A DNA stretch of 64,000 nt from contig NZ_WOFB01000007.1 of NCBI RefSeq assembly GCF_009733865.1, forward strand, positions 62,001-126,000, in the 5' to 3' direction. Positions 63,634-64,000 of this stretch are shown piece after piece. Below the pieces are notes generated by a model that saw only the letters and a program-made list of their open reading frames with translations, was not told the DNA's origin and ran no database searches. Source of the stretch: Oceanobacillus salinisoli. GTDB lineage: Bacteria > Bacillota > Bacilli > Bacillales > Amphibacillaceae. Every line of letters begins with the position of its first letter. Positions within the stretch are counted from its first letter, which is position 1. The position numbers and the translations under genes were made by a program.

Positions 63634-64000
63634 ATGTTAAAAAAAATTATGGTATCTCTGCTTTTCTTACTTATGATCGGAATTTTGATAGCTTGTAATG
63701 AATCGGAAACTTCTACAAGTGAAGGTGGAAGTGAAAATAACACAGATGGAGAAGTGTTAGAAATTGGTCTAGTTGGTCCATTATCAGGTGGTGCAGCTGG
63801 ATGGGGATTACCTCTACAGTATGGTGTAGAAATGGCAATTAAAGAAGTTAATGAGAATGGTGGTCTTGAAATCGGAGGTACCACTTATAATGTAGAATTA
63901 ATTGCTTATGATGATCAGTATATTGGAGATGAAGCAGTTAGTGCAGCGAATCGTTTAGTATTTGAAGATGGTGTGGAGTATATTTTCGGAACAATTGGAT
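63634..64000 (+). CDS. Branched-chain amino acid-type ABC transporter binding protein (LivJ-like), 5' part
   Basis: The frame runs off the window after 122 codons. Hydrophobic leader with lipobox ILIAC (Cys near 20), Ser/Glu-rich linker, then EIGLVGPLSGGAAGWGLPLQ, AIKEVNENGGLEIGG and NVELIAYDDQY, the periplasmic-binding type I fold of LivJ relatives. AAGGGGG precedes the ATG. Such proteins next to acyl-CoA islands often bind carboxylates or aromatic acids instead of amino acids. Permease and ATPase genes are expected beyond the window. Confidence 0.88.
   Translation, partial: MLKKIMVSLLFLLMIGILIACNESETSTSEGGSENNTDGEVLEIGLVGPLSGGAAGWGLPLQYGVEMAIKEVNENGGLEIGGTTYNVELIAYDDQYIGDEAVSAANRLVFEDGVEYIFGTIG

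Noticed and set aside
1-64000. tRNA, rRNA, CRISPR array, T-box or cobalamin riboswitch
   Set aside because: None could be seen by reading both strands; a cobalamin riboswitch, if present, would lie upstream of the window. A tRNAscan or Infernal run would settle this.

Overview
The window looks like the chromosome of a low-GC, spore-former-type Firmicute (Bacillaceae; an Oceanobacillus/Virgibacillus/Lentibacillus-like organism is my guess). This rests on strong AGGAGG-type ribosome sites, frequent TTG/GTG starts, AT-rich intergenic DNA, CcpA-like cre boxes and protein family content. No rRNA, tRNA or CRISPR array was seen.

Region 1 (1-4185) is the 3' part of a cobalamin assembly operon: the end of a cobU-like gene, cobQ, cobS, a cobC-like phosphatase, a second short CobU-like protein and a PurM-like protein that is probably the alpha-ribazole kinase CblS. 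Region 2 (4186-6745) is scrap DNA: a frameshifted IS1634-like transposase, the 3' end of an aldehyde dehydrogenase gene and the 3' end of a TRAP dctM gene, the last two cut at one shared breakpoint.

Region 3 (6746-31015) is the most interesting part. It holds an aldehyde dehydrogenase, a zinc alcohol dehydrogenase, an unknown protein, a 30-residue membrane peptide and a sodium:solute symporter; a DctS/DctR-like two-component system followed by an orphan DctP-type binding protein (a likely DctB-style co-sensor); a TAXI-TRAP transporter; a DASS/SLC13 carrier; a metallo-beta-lactamase-fold hydrolase; and an operon of nine enzymes plus a GntR regulator (HMG-CoA-lyase-like, enoyl-CoA hydratase, acyl-CoA dehydrogenase, two-subunit class I fumarase/mesaconase, CitE-like lyase, CaiB/BaiF CoA-transferase, MaoC hydratase, MmgE/PrpD). 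The enzyme set matches the logic of itaconate/mesaconate/citramalate breakdown to pyruvate and acetyl-CoA. A near-identical palindrome (ATTGTAT-N5-ATACAAT) lies just after the predicted -10 box of both the dehydrogenase locus and the nine-enzyme operon, so they probably form one GntR regulon. Cre-like boxes precede most of the units.

Region 4 (31016-38465) has an amidohydrolase fragment, a YfcC-type carrier with an M20 peptidase, a broken radC-like gene and two IS4-family elements with matching ends; the second keeps a 9-bp target duplication although its transposase is dead.

Region 5 (38466-64000) is a second, partly decayed acyl-CoA catabolic island. Leftward lie a DctP-M-Q TRAP transporter and an acyl-CoA ligase. 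Rightward lie a TetR regulator, thioesterases, a second MBL-fold hydrolase, hydratases, SDRs, thiolase, acyl-CoA dehydrogenases, two MaoC-type gene pairs, and an ACAD/SDR/APH-kinase trio resembling a split version of animal ACAD10/ACAD11 (4-hydroxyacyl-CoA catabolism). It ends with an unrecognised duplicated-domain protein carrying a frameshift and the start of a LivJ-type ABC binding protein. Five genes here are broken or fragmentary, several by one-base changes in A or T runs.
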